Positions 7,252 to 15,546 are shown, counted from the stretch's first letter. The stretch: 18,028 nt of DNA from DASWOJ01 sp036398775 (GCA_036398775.1 DASWOJ010000455.1:1-18028), one strand, 5' to 3'. Numbers and translations: made by a program. The notes: generated by a model from the sequence alone, not told the origin.

Positions 7252-8352
7252 ATGGCAGCGCCGTCCCATCTGCACTCCGCCCTGCTCCTGGCGGTCCTGG
7301 CCGCCGCTCCTGCAATGGGGCAAACGGCGGGCGTGCCAGTGACGGCGACCGCGCCGGTCCGGCAAGACGTCCCGGTCGTCGCCCGCAGCATCGGCACCGT
7401 CCAGGCATTGCAGTCCGTGGTCATACGCGCCCGGGTGGACGGCACGCTGGACCGTGTCCTGTTCACCGAGGGCCAGCTCGTCCATCCCGGCGACGTCCTG
7501 GCCCAGTTGGACCCCCGCCCCTATCAGGCCATCCTGGACCAGGCCGTGGCCAAGAAGGCATCGGACGAGGCAGGCGTCGCCAGCACCCGCAGCGACCTGC
7601 AGCGCTATTCCGACCTCGCGGCGAGCCAGGTTGCGTCGCGTCAGAAGCTGGAGCAGATACGCGCGGCCGTCGCCCAGGCGGAGGCCGCGGTCCGCGGCGA
7701 CGACGCCACCATCGCCGCCGCCCAGCTCAACCTCGGCTTCACCCGGATCACCTCGCCGATCGAGGGCCGGGTCGGGCTGCGCCAGGTGGACGCCGGCAAC
7801 TTCATCCGCGCCGCCGACCCCGCCACGACAGGGATCGTGACGGTCGCGCAGATACACCCGATCTCGATGGTGTTCACCCTGCCGCAGGACATATTGCCGC
7901 AGGTGCAGGCCGCCATGCGCCGGGCCAAGCTGCCGGTCGCCGCCTACAGCAGCGACGACCGCACCAAGCTCAGCGAAGGGGAGTTGCTGACCCTGGACAG
8001 CAGCATTGACGCTGCAACCGGCACCATCAAGCTGAAGGCCGTGTTCCCCAACGCCGACGACAACCTGTGGCCCGGGCAGTTCGTGAACGTGCATATGCGC
8101 CTGGACCTGCGCGCCGACGCGTTGACGCTGCCGTCCCAGGCCGTCCAGCGCGGCGCCAACGGGCTGTATGTCTATGTCGTCAGGCCAGACGGCACGGCCC
8201 TTGCACAGGCAATCGAGGTTGACCAGGATGACGGCAAGGTGGCGGTGGTCGCCAAGGGTCTGGATGGCAACGAGCGCGTGGTGCTGGCAGGGCAGTCCCG
8301 GCTGTCCAACGGCGCCCGCGTGAACGTGACTGATACGAAGCCGGCCAGCTAA
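7252..8352 (+). CDS. RND efflux periplasmic adaptor subunit (MdtA-like)
   Basis: This is the membrane fusion protein of a tripartite RND drug efflux pump: it sits in the periplasm and joins the inner-membrane pump to an outer-membrane channel. The 366 residues contain an N-terminal signal or anchor segment (about 1-23), a biotinyl-lipoyl half-motif (RARVDGTLDRVLFTEGQLV, about residues 62-80), an alpha-helical hairpin (about 95-160), the second lipoyl half (LGFTRITSPIEGRVGLRQV) and the beta-barrel and membrane-proximal domains. The DG, G and P residues of HlyD_D23/MdtA-type adaptors are present. No N-terminal lipobox Cys is seen. The pump gene follows 33 nt later, so they form one operon. Substrates cannot be read from sequence. 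Confidence 0.92.
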   Translation: MAAPSHLHSALLLAVLAAAPAMGQTAGVPVTATAPVRQDVPVVARSIGTVQALQSVVIRARVDGTLDRVLFTEGQLVHPGDVLAQLDPRPYQAILDQAVAKKASDEAGVASTRSDLQRYSDLAASQVASRQKLEQIRAAVAQAEAAVRGDDATIAAAQLNLGFTRITSPIEGRVGLRQVDAGNFIRAADPATTGIVTVAQIHPISMVFTLPQDILPQVQAAMRRAKLPVAAYSSDDRTKLSEGELLTLDSSIDAATGTIKLKAVFPNADDNLWPGQFVNVHMRLDLRADALTLPSQAVQRGANGLYVYVVRPDGTALAQAIEVDQDDGKVAVVAKGLDGNERVVLAGQSRLSNGARVNVTDTKPAS

Positions 8353-8385
8353 GCGGCCCAAATGACGCCGCACGGAGGCTAGCCC

Positions 8386-11300
8386 ATGAGCATCTCGACC
8401 CCGTTCATCAACCGGCCGGTTGCCACCTGCCTGCTGATGGCTGCCATCATGCTGGTGGGCATCGCAGCCTACCCGTTGCTGCCGGTGGCCCCGCTCCCCC
8501 GGGTCGAGTTCCCCACCATCCAGGTCACCGCCGCCCTGCCCGGCGCCAGCCCGGAAACCATGGCGTCCACCGTCGCCCAGCCCCTGGAACGCCAGTTCGC
8601 CCAGATCTCCGGCGTCGCCCAGATGACCAGCATCAGCGTCGGCGGCTCGTCCCAGGTGGTGGTGCAGTTCGACCTGGACCGCAGCATAGACGCCGCCGCG
8701 CTGGACGTGCAGGCCGCCATCAACAACGCCGGCGGCCAACTGCCCAAGAACCTCCCCAACCCCCCCCTGTTCCGCAAGGTCAACCCGGCCGACAGCCCGA
8801 TCCTGATCCTGGCCGTGCAGTCCGACGTGCTGCCGCTGATCGAGGTGGACGACTACGCCGACAACATCCTGAGCCAGCAGATCAGCCAGATCGGCGGCGT
8901 CTCGCAGGTCAGCATCGGCGGCGAGCAGAAACGCGCAATCCGTGTGCAGGTGGACCCCGGCCGCATCGCCGCGATGGGCATGACGCTGGAAGACGTCCGC
9001 AGCATGCTCGTCACCGCCACGGTGGACGCCCCGAAGGGCTCGGTGGACGGCGCCCTGCGCTCGTTCGCAATCTACGCCAACGACCAGCTCACCCGGGCCG
9101 CCGAGTACAACAACGTCATCCTCGCCTACCGCAACGGCGCCCCCGTGCGCGTGCGCGACATCGGCGTGGCCGTGGACGGGCCGGAGAACGCGCGCCTGGC
9201 CGGCTGGCAGAACGGCAAGCGCGGCATCCAGCTCCTGATCTTCAAGCAGCCCGGCGCCAACGTCATAGATACCGTCGAGCGCATCAAGGACGCGCTGCCC
9301 AAGCTGCGCGCGGCGATCCCGCCCTCCATCACCATCCAGACCATCGTGGACCGCACCGTGACCATCCGGGCGTCCCTGCACGAGGTGCAGTTCACCTTGC
9401 TGCTCTCCATCGCCCTGGTCGTGATGGTGATCTTCCTGTTCCTGCGCAACGTCTGGGCGACGATCATCCCCAGCGTCACGGTGCCGCTCGCCTTGGTCGG
9501 CACCTTCGCGCTGATGTACCTGTGCGGCTACAGCCTGAACAACCTGACCCTGATGGCCCTGACCATCGCCGTCGGCTTCGTCGTGGACGACGCCATCGTC
9601 ATGCTGGAGAACATCTACCGCCACATCGAGGAGGGCATGAACCCGCGCGAGGCCGCCCTGAAAGGCGCCGGCGAGATCGGCTTCACCATCATCTCCATCA
9701 GCCTGTCGCTGGTGGCGGTATTCATCCCGCTGCTGCTGATGGGCGGCATCGTCGGCCGCCTGTTCCGCGAGTTCGCCATGACCGTGGCGCTCACGGTGCT
9801 GGTCTCGGCCGTCGTGTCGCTGACGCTCACCCCGATGATGTGCTCCCGCTTCCTCAAGCACCACACGGCGCAGCACGGCTGGCTGTATCGCGTGATCGAG
9901 CGGTTCTTCGAGCTGCTGCTCGGCGGCTACCGCCGTACGCTGGACATCGCGCTGCGCTTCCAGTTCGCGACCCTGATGGTGTTCTTCGCCACCCTGGCCT
10001 GCACCGCCTACCTCTACACGCAAATCCCCAAAGGCTTCTTCCCCAACCAGGACACCGGCGTGCTGGTCGGGCTGACCGAGGCCGGCCAGGACGTGTCGTT
10101 CCTGGAAATGGGCCGTCGGCAGCAGGCCGCCGCGGCGATCATCTCCGCAGACCCGGCGGTGGACTCGGTGTCGTCCAGCATCGGCGCCGGACTCGGCGGC
10201 CAGACCGGCAACAACGGACGCATCTGGATCAACCTCAAGCCGTTCGGGCAGCGTGACCTCAGCGCCCAGGGCGTCATCACCCGCCTGCGCGGCAAGCTGC
10301 AGCAGGTCGAGGGCATGAACGTCTTCCTGCAGGCGGCGCAGGACATCAACGTCGGCGGCCGGCTCGCCCGCACCCAGTATCAGTACACGCTGCAGGACGC
10401 CGACCTGGCGGAGCTTTACGACTGGTCGCCGCGCATCCTGGAAAAGATGCGCAGCCTGCCGGTGCTGCGGGACCTGGCGACCGACCAGCAGGTGGCCGGC
10501 ACGACCGCCACGCTCACCATTGACCGGGACCGGGCCTCCCGGTTCGGCATCCAGCCGCAAGCCATTGACGATACGCTATACGACGCCTTCGGCCAGCGGC
10601 AGGTCGCCCAGTACTCGACCCAGTTGAACTCCTACAAGGTGGTCCTCGAGGTTCCGCCAAACCTGCAAGGCGACCTGGCGACGCTCGACAAGCTGTATGT
10701 CCGCGCGCAGGGCGGGGCGGCGGTGCCGCTGTCCACCTTCGTCAAGATGGAAAGCAGGACGGTCGCGCCGTTGGCGATCAGCCACCAGACGCAGTTCCCG
10801 GCGGTGACGATCTCGTTCAACCTGGCGCAGGGCGCTGCGCTCGGCCAAGCGGTGGACGCCATCAATGCGGCATTGAGCGGCATGGGAACCCCGGCCACCC
10901 TGCGCGGCACGTTCCAGGGCACGGCGCAGGCATTCCAGGCGTCGCTCAGCACCCAGCCCTACCTGATCGCCGCCGCGCTGATCGCCGTCTACATCATCCT
11001 GGGCGTGCTTTACGAGAGCTTCATCCTGCCCATCACCATCCTGAGCACCCTGCCCTCGGCGGGCGTCGGGGCGCTGCTGATGCTGATGGTGAATGGCTAC
11101 GAGCTTTCGGTGATCGCGCTGATCGGCGTCATCCTGCTGATCGGCATCGTCAAGAAGAACGGCATCATGATGGTGGACTTCGCCATCAGCCGGGAGCGGC
11201 AGCACGGCGCCACCCCGCACGAAGCCATACGGGAAGCCTGCCTGCTGCGCTTCCGTCCCATCCTGATGACCACGATGGCGGCATTGCTGAGCGGCCTGCC

Positions 11301-11508
11301 GCTGATGATCGCCGAGGGCGCCGGGTCCGAGCTGCGCAAGCCGCTCGGCTTCGCAATGGTCGGCGGCCTGATCCTGAGCCAGGTCCTGACGCTCTACACC
11401 ACCCCGGTTGTTTACCTCTACATGGACCGGGTGCAGCAATGGCTGAGCCCGCGCCGCAAGGCGGCGATGCCGACCCTCGCCGGGAAGCTGGGGGCGACCG
11501 CGGACTGA
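8386..11508 (+). CDS. RND multidrug efflux pump, MdtC-like permease
   Basis: The 1040-residue protein is a proton-driven HAE1-type RND transporter that exports drugs or other amphiphiles from the inner membrane or periplasm. It starts with a first membrane helix after the cytoplasmic MSISTPFINRPV, followed by the porter domain (PGASPETM about residues 53-60). TM4 carries GFVVDDAIV with Asp401/Asp402, matching the AcrB proton-relay pair, and TM10 carries GIVKKNGIM with Lys923/Lys924, matching the relay lysine. Two halves with large periplasmic loops are complete and full length. Resemblance is strongest to MdtC/MuxC. GGAGG lies 9 nt before the ATG. E. coli-type Mdt systems use two different pumps; only one is encoded here, and no TolC-like channel or regulator is in the window. 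Confidence 0.95.
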   Translation: MSISTPFINRPVATCLLMAAIMLVGIAAYPLLPVAPLPRVEFPTIQVTAALPGASPETMASTVAQPLERQFAQISGVAQMTSISVGGSSQVVVQFDLDRSIDAAALDVQAAINNAGGQLPKNLPNPPLFRKVNPADSPILILAVQSDVLPLIEVDDYADNILSQQISQIGGVSQVSIGGEQKRAIRVQVDPGRIAAMGMTLEDVRSMLVTATVDAPKGSVDGALRSFAIYANDQLTRAAEYNNVILAYRNGAPVRVRDIGVAVDGPENARLAGWQNGKRGIQLLIFKQPGANVIDTVERIKDALPKLRAAIPPSITIQTIVDRTVTIRASLHEVQFTLLLSIALVVMVIFLFLRNVWATIIPSVTVPLALVGTFALMYLCGYSLNNLTLMALTIAVGFVVDDAIVMLENIYRHIEEGMNPREAALKGAGEIGFTIISISLSLVAVFIPLLLMGGIVGRLFREFAMTVALTVLVSAVVSLTLTPMMCSRFLKHHTAQHGWLYRVIERFFELLLGGYRRTLDIALRFQFATLMVFFATLACTAYLYTQIPKGFFPNQDTGVLVGLTEAGQDVSFLEMGRRQQAAAAIISADPAVDSVSSSIGAGLGGQTGNNGRIWINLKPFGQRDLSAQGVITRLRGKLQQVEGMNVFLQAAQDINVGGRLARTQYQYTLQDADLAELYDWSPRILEKMRSLPVLRDLATDQQVAGTTATLTIDRDRASRFGIQPQAIDDTLYDAFGQRQVAQYSTQLNSYKVVLEVPPNLQGDLATLDKLYVRAQGGAAVPLSTFVKMESRTVAPLAISHQTQFPAVTISFNLAQGAALGQAVDAINAALSGMGTPATLRGTFQGTAQAFQASLSTQPYLIAAALIAVYIILGVLYESFILPITILSTLPSAGVGALLMLMVNGYELSVIALIGVILLIGIVKKNGIMMVDFAISRERQHGATPHEAIREACLLRFRPILMTTMAALLSGLPLMIAEGAGSELRKPLGFAMVGGLILSQVLTLYTTPVVYLYMDRVQQWLSPRRKAAMPTLAGKLGATAD

Positions 11509-11567
11509 TCCGGCAGGCCAAGGCCATAGCGAGGCAACAGCCAGCAGCGCGTGGCGTTAGCGCCTTC

Positions 11568-12659
11568 ATGGCCGACGTTCCGAGTTCATCCAGAGACGTG
11601 GCGGCCAAGTTGGCTGCTGCCATCCCCGCCATGCAGGCGCGCGCCGCCCGTTTGGACCGCGACGAAGCGTTCCCGGACGAGGACATTGCCCTTCTTCACA
11701 GCCTCGGCCTGTTGACGGCGCCCCTGCCCCGCAGCCTCGGCGGCCAAGGCGCCGGGACCGAGCCTGAAGGCTGCCGCCTCCTGTTCACCATCCTGCGCAC
11801 CGTCGGCCAGGGCAACATGGCCGTGGGCCGGCTGTTCGAGGCCCATGTCAACGCCGTCAAGCTGATCGTGGACTACGGCGACGCCGCCCAGGTCCAGCGG
11901 ATGGCCGGGCATCTACGGGCAGGAAAGATGTATGGGGTCTGGGTCACCGACCCCCCGGGCGTCGGCCTGGTGCTGCGCGACGGTGCCCTGCACGGCGAGA
12001 AGGGACCATGTTCCGGCGCCGGGCACATCCCCTGCGCGCTGGTCACCGTCGAGACCAAGGAAGGCACCCGCATGGCGGCGGTCTGCCCTGACGGCCGGGA
12101 GCAGGTCCGTCCCATGCGCGGCCTGCTGCACGGGATGCGCGCCAGCGTCAACGGCTGGGTGCGGCTGGACGGCATTCGGCTGTCCCTCGCCGACCTGATC
12201 GGCCAACCCGGCGACTACCTGCGGGAGCCGCAGCTTTCCACCGGCGCCTGGCGCACGATGGCGGTGACGCTCGGCGGGCTGGACGCAGTCGCCGCCGCGG
12301 TCGGCGCCCAGCTCCGGACGCGCGGCCACACCAGCAGCCCGCACCAGCAGGACCGCTTCGGCACCCTGCTGATCGCACAGGAAACCGCGCGGCTGTGGAC
12401 GCAAGCCGCCGCCCGCTGCGCCGAGGACGGGGTGCAGCCGGTCGCCGACCAGGTCGCCTATGTCAACCTGGCCCGCATCGCCGTCGAGCAGGCGTGCCTG
12501 GACGCGATGCGCCTGGCGCAACGCTCCATCGGCTTCGGCGCTTTCCTGACCACGAACCCGCTGGAGCGGATGCTGCGCGACCTGGCGACCTACCTGCGCC
12601 AGCCCGCGCCCGATGCGGTGCTGACGGAGGCCGCGTTGCATGGGCTGGGCGTCCCGTGA
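11568..12659 (+). CDS. Divergent acyl-CoA dehydrogenase-fold protein
   Basis: The 363-residue protein resembles the acyl-CoA dehydrogenase (ACAD) flavoprotein family: an N-terminal helical domain (about 1-115, with FPDEDIALLHSLGLL and GGQGAG), a middle strand domain (WVTDPPG at the place where classical ACADs have the TEP..GSD flavin loop) and a C-terminal four-helix domain ending in LRQPAPDAV. I see neither the usual YEG-type catalytic Glu nor the standard flavin-loop residues, so it may be a flavin oxidase/hydroxylase or a non-classical member. The ATG at 11568 lacks a clear ribosome site; the frame is open further upstream inside the pump gene. The stop overlaps the next gene's GTG (GTGA), tying it to the PIG-L deacetylase. 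I infer a tailoring step in glycan or lipid synthesis. Confidence 0.72.
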   Translation: MADVPSSSRDVAAKLAAAIPAMQARAARLDRDEAFPDEDIALLHSLGLLTAPLPRSLGGQGAGTEPEGCRLLFTILRTVGQGNMAVGRLFEAHVNAVKLIVDYGDAAQVQRMAGHLRAGKMYGVWVTDPPGVGLVLRDGALHGEKGPCSGAGHIPCALVTVETKEGTRMAAVCPDGREQVRPMRGLLHGMRASVNGWVRLDGIRLSLADLIGQPGDYLREPQLSTGAWRTMAVTLGGLDAVAAAVGAQLRTRGHTSSPHQQDRFGTLLIAQETARLWTQAAARCAEDGVQPVADQVAYVNLARIAVEQACLDAMRLAQRSIGFGAFLTTNPLERMLRDLATYLRQPAPDAVLTEAALHGLGVP

Positions 12660-13393
12660 TCCCCGCAGGCAAGGCATTGCGGGCGATGGAAGCCCTGCCC
12701 CTCGGCGCACTGGCGGACATCGCGGGGGACCGTCCGGTGCTGGTCATGGCGCCTCATGCCGACGACGAGAGCCTCGGCTGCGGCGGGCTGATCGCGGCGT
12801 TGTGCCGCATCGGCGCTCCGCCCGTCGTCTTGGTGCTGACCGATGGCGCCGGCTCGCATCCCGGCTCCGCCGCCTTCCCTCCCGCACGGCTCGCGCAGAT
12901 ACGGCAGGACGAGGCAAGGGAGGCAGTGAGGCTGCTGGGTCTGCCTGCGGACCGCATCCATTTCGCCGGGCACCGCGACACCGCGGCGCCCACAGGCGGC
13001 CCGGCGTTCGACGCCGCCGCCGAGCAGGTGTCGGCGCTGTGCCGGACGTTCGGCATCGGAACCCTGCTAGCCCCCTGGCGGCACGATCCGCACTGCGATC
13101 ACGAGGCGGCAGACCTCCTCGCCCGGGCAGTGGCCGGCAGGCTCGCCCTACGCCACCTGTCCTACCCCGTCTGGGGTTGGACGTTGCCGGCAGAATATCC
13201 CTTGCCGGAGATGCCGGACGGCCTGCGCCTGGACATTCGCCACGACCTCGACGCCAAGACCGCGGCCATCATGGCTCACCAAACGCAATACGGCGGCCTC
13301 ATAACCGACGATCCCACCGGCTTCACGCTGCCTGCGGAGCTTCTGCAGGTATTCGCACGCCCTTACGAGACCTTTCTCGACCCTGGCCCATGA
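12656..13393 (+). CDS. PIG-L/LmbE family zinc deacetylase
   Basis: PIG-L (LmbE) proteins are zinc enzymes that remove an acetyl group from N-acetylglucosamine-type substrates, as in GPI, mycothiol or glycopeptide synthesis. The 245-residue protein shows APHADDE (32-38; His34 and Asp37 fit metal ligands, Asp36 the general base) and WRHDPHCDH (141-149; His146/His149 region completes the site), with DGAGSHPGS between them. The chosen GTG at 12656 overlaps the preceding stop as GTGA; an ATG at 12686 is the alternative start. There is no signal peptide. The protein ends soon after the deacetylase fold; relatives I recall are sometimes fused to or followed by a methyltransferase, and none is seen here. 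With the neighbouring glycosyltransferase it suggests work on an amino sugar. Confidence 0.88.
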   Translation: MIPAGKALRAMEALPLGALADIAGDRPVLVMAPHADDESLGCGGLIAALCRIGAPPVVLVLTDGAGSHPGSAAFPPARLAQIRQDEAREAVRLLGLPADRIHFAGHRDTAAPTGGPAFDAAAEQVSALCRTFGIGTLLAPWRHDPHCDHEAADLLARAVAGRLALRHLSYPVWGWTLPAEYPLPEMPDGLRLDIRHDLDAKTAAIMAHQTQYGGLITDDPTGFTLPAELLQVFARPYETFLDPGP

Positions 13394-13426
13394 CTTCCGG
13401 TCAAACACCCCGCACTGCAAGCAGGA

Positions 13427-13441
13427 TGTGCCGAGGGCACA
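13427..13441 (+). repeat. Small hairpin after the deacetylase gene
   Basis: TGTGCC (13427-13432) and GGCACA (13436-13441) make a 6-bp perfect stem with a GAG loop, 33 nt after the stop codon. There is no T-tract after it, so it is at most a weak 3'-end structure. Confidence 0.3.
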
Positions 13442-13523
13442 AGCTCAACTTGCGGCCACAGCCGGGCACGCAGCATCCGGACCGGAACGCAAATCCACGT
13501 TCAGGCAGGCGAGCGCGCCAGCC

Positions 13524-13628
13524 TAGAGCATGTCCGGCGCAAACAGCCCCGTCTGCGCCCGGCAAATGAACGCGAAAACATTGAATTCGAGCGTGTCTGG
13601 CGTCTCCATCTGAACCGGACGTGCTCTA
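13524..13628. repeat. RIME-like palindromic intergenic element
   Basis: The 105-bp segment is bounded by terminal inverted repeats TAGAGCATGTCCGG (13524-13537) and CCGGACGTGCTCTA (13615-13628), matching at 13 of 14 positions. Inside its right half, GAGCGTGTCTGG (13589-13600) and CCGGACGTGCTC (13615-13626) can form a 12-bp RNA stem on the plus strand with three G-U pairs and a 14-nt loop. Ends of the type TAGAGC..TCCGG recur as RIME-like repeats in many alphaproteobacterial genomes, from memory. The right end supplies the TAG stop codon of the convergent glycosyltransferase gene. Confidence 0.65.
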
Positions 13629-14840
13629 ATCGGCAGCCTCAAGCACCTCGGACGGTGCGCCGGCCCGGAGCAGCCCTTCTAGGATTCGTTCGGCCCGAGC
13701 CAACTCCACCTCTAGTCCGGCCGTCGGCACCGGGCGCTGCGCCAACGACGGGCACTCCCGCTCCAGCGTTTCCCACGCAATGCCGAATGTCGGTGCGGCT
13801 GCCGCAGCAGCCAAATGGTCCAAAGAAATCTCAAGCGCTCTGGCCAGATCCGGCAGCAGCCGCGCATTCGCCCGCGCATGGCGCAGGCGCTCACGGAGCC
13901 GGAGCCGGCGAAGACGGTCCAGCGCCGGCTCCAGCGCGTCGTCCACGAACGGATCCGTAATCTCCATCCGCCGGCGTATGGTATCTGCCATCCCACCCGC
14001 GGCGCGCCCGGCGATGCGGCCCGATACGGTGACGCAGGCATCAGGGGCATGACGGATCCGGGCGTCTATCCGGCGCAATGCCTGGAAGAACGCCCGGTCC
14101 TCGCCAAGGCTTACGGCCGGCACGCCGCCAGCGCGGTTCCAGGCCGCCCAGGTGACGCAGATGCTGGCCCCGGAATGCTCGGTATGACGAGGCCAAGGGT
14201 CTGCCGGGTCCGGGTCCACCAGGGAGGCGATGCTATCCAGGACGGCGGCATAGGCACACTCGCGGGCATCAGCCTCGTGCAGGGCTGCCGGAATGGACGC
14301 AGCGTCGGCCGGGTCCAGCAGCGCCCGCCCGGCTACGGCGTCCGCGCCGCCGCGCATTTCCGACAGGTTAGCCGCGATCCAATCTGGTGCGGCCCGCCCG
14401 TCTGCGTCTGTGCACATCAGGATGCTTCCGGGTCCGCATAAGCCGGCTGCCGCCTGCATCGCCAGGCGACGGGCGTGTCCGGCCGTCTGTTCAGCCAACG
14501 GAAACTCATGTTCCAGGATCGTCAGCCGCAACGGCAGGCCAGCCGCAGCATGCCGAGCGGCCTCCACGCTCCTGTCGGTCGTGTTGTTCACCAGTAGGAC
14601 CAGGTCGAACACCGGAGCACACGACTGGGTGCCCAGCGCCTTGATGCAGGCCGATATCAGGACCTCCTCGTTCCGGACCGGGATCGCAACTGCGATGGGT
14701 GCCGTCAAGCAGGCCCGAAGGTCAGTCTGCACCAGGTTGGGTCCCACCGCTGTTGGCAATGGAATGTAAATTGGACGATCCCGCCCGGATGCCAGTTCAC
14801 AACGCGGTGTTGACTTTGCCGGCGCGCCTGCCGCCTGCAC
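13626..14840 (-). CDS. Glycosyltransferase family 2 protein
   Basis: The protein has the GT-A fold signature of GT2 enzymes, which transfer a sugar from a nucleotide sugar in the cytoplasm or at the inner membrane. From the GTG at 14840 it is 404 residues: the nucleotide-binding start VAIPVRNEE (51-59), a VNNTTD turn, the metal-binding DAD at 145-147 (in CTDADG), a segment HSGASICVTWAAW (222-234) and GED (246-248) near the acceptor site. Residues from about 285 are Arg/Ala-rich helix without a recognised domain or membrane helix. The first 45 residues look unlike GT2, so a later GTG (residue 37) may be the real start. The TAG stop lies in the palindromic element, so the C-terminus may have been trimmed by its insertion. 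Sugar and acceptor are unknown. Confidence 0.83.
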   Translation of the reverse strand: MQAAGAPAKSTPRCELASGRDRPIYIPLPTAVGPNLVQTDLRACLTAPIAVAIPVRNEEVLISACIKALGTQSCAPVFDLVLLVNNTTDRSVEAARHAAAGLPLRLTILEHEFPLAEQTAGHARRLAMQAAAGLCGPGSILMCTDADGRAAPDWIAANLSEMRGGADAVAGRALLDPADAASIPAALHEADARECAYAAVLDSIASLVDPDPADPWPRHTEHSGASICVTWAAWNRAGGVPAVSLGEDRAFFQALRRIDARIRHAPDACVTVSGRIAGRAAGGMADTIRRRMEITDPFVDDALEPALDRLRRLRLRERLRHARANARLLPDLARALEISLDHLAAAAAAPTFGIAWETLERECPSLAQRPVPTAGLEVELARAERILEGLLRAGAPSEVLEAAD

Positions 14841-14992
14841 CCGTCCGGGGATGCGCTGCGCTGGGTAGGCCCTGCAACCACCTCAACCAGGCAGGCACTT
14901 GCCGGTCAATGCCCCCAGTTCCCCTTACTGCACCAAAGGAAGCACCAGGTCCCTATCGGACAACCGATCCGGCACCTGCGTCGAGCCGCCGT

Positions 14993-15328
14993 TCAGGCAA
15001 TCATCTCAGCCTTGATCGCCTGGTCCAGCTCGAACGTGCGGAACGGCTTTTGCAGAAAACGCCGCTTCAAGGTTTGCGGCCGGAAATATCCGGAGATCAG
15101 GATGATCTTCAGCTCCGCATGCCGCCCGGCAACCATGTCGGATAACTCAAGCCCTGACATCCCAGGCATGCGGATGTCCGTCACCATCACATCGAACCCT
15201 GGATTGGCGTCGAGCATATCCAACGCCTGAGGCCCGCTCGCCGCCTGCATCACGGTATAGCCAAGCTCCTCCAGCATATCGGCTGACGTTTCACGTACGA
15301 CATCATCATCATCAACCAACAGGATCAT
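14993..15328 (-). CDS. Single-domain response regulator (CheY-like receiver)
   Basis: The 111-residue protein is only a receiver domain: acidic cluster ILLVDDDD (2-9), phosphoacceptor Asp51 in VTDIRMP, Ser79 in ILISGY and Lys94 in FLQKPF. It has no output domain. The sequence style (ADMLEELGY, MSGLEL, SGYFRP, LQKPF) is that of receiver domains found at the C-terminus of alphaproteobacterial hybrid histidine kinases. The ATG at 15328 gives a normal receiver start; the frame is open to an ATG at 15442, which would add 38 non-receiver residues, and neither start has a good ribosome site. No kinase is nearby, so it is an orphan that may act in a phosphorelay or compete for a kinase. Confidence 0.82.
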   Translation of the reverse strand: MILLVDDDDVVRETSADMLEELGYTVMQAASGPQALDMLDANPGFDVMVTDIRMPGMSGLELSDMVAGRHAELKIILISGYFRPQTLKRRFLQKPFRTFELDQAIKAEMIA

Positions 15329-15546
15329 GGGTGCGTCCGAGGCCAGAAGCCCCTCCCCTATGGTCGTCGGCTTCGTGGGCCTTCCAACCGAGAATCGGCA
15401 GGAGGCACAGGTCGCCTCAGGTGTATCGCATGCATAAGCCATCCCATTCTGCGGCGGGAGGCCCGGCGTTCATCCAGCCGATGACAAAGCCGTGCACGGA
15501 CACGGACTACACATGGAATCGCTGCGGCGGACCGGTATCGGTGAAT

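Noticed and set aside
7156..10560. A 1134-codon open frame on the minus strand, antisense to the RND adaptor and pump
   Set aside because: It is the antisense shadow of strongly biased codons in two unmistakable genes. The translation is low-complexity (His, Asp, Gln, Gly, Arg) with no recognisable domain or ribosome site.
11439..11567. Start of the ACAD-like gene inside the RND pump gene
   Set aside because: The 43 extra residues are translated from pump codons in another frame and do not resemble the family; the ATG at 11568 gives a normal N-terminal helix.
14699..15145. A 148-codon plus-strand frame in the gap between the glycosyltransferase and receiver genes
   Set aside because: It overlaps both real genes in antisense, has no domain or ribosome site, and is Pro/Arg-rich as expected of a shadow frame.
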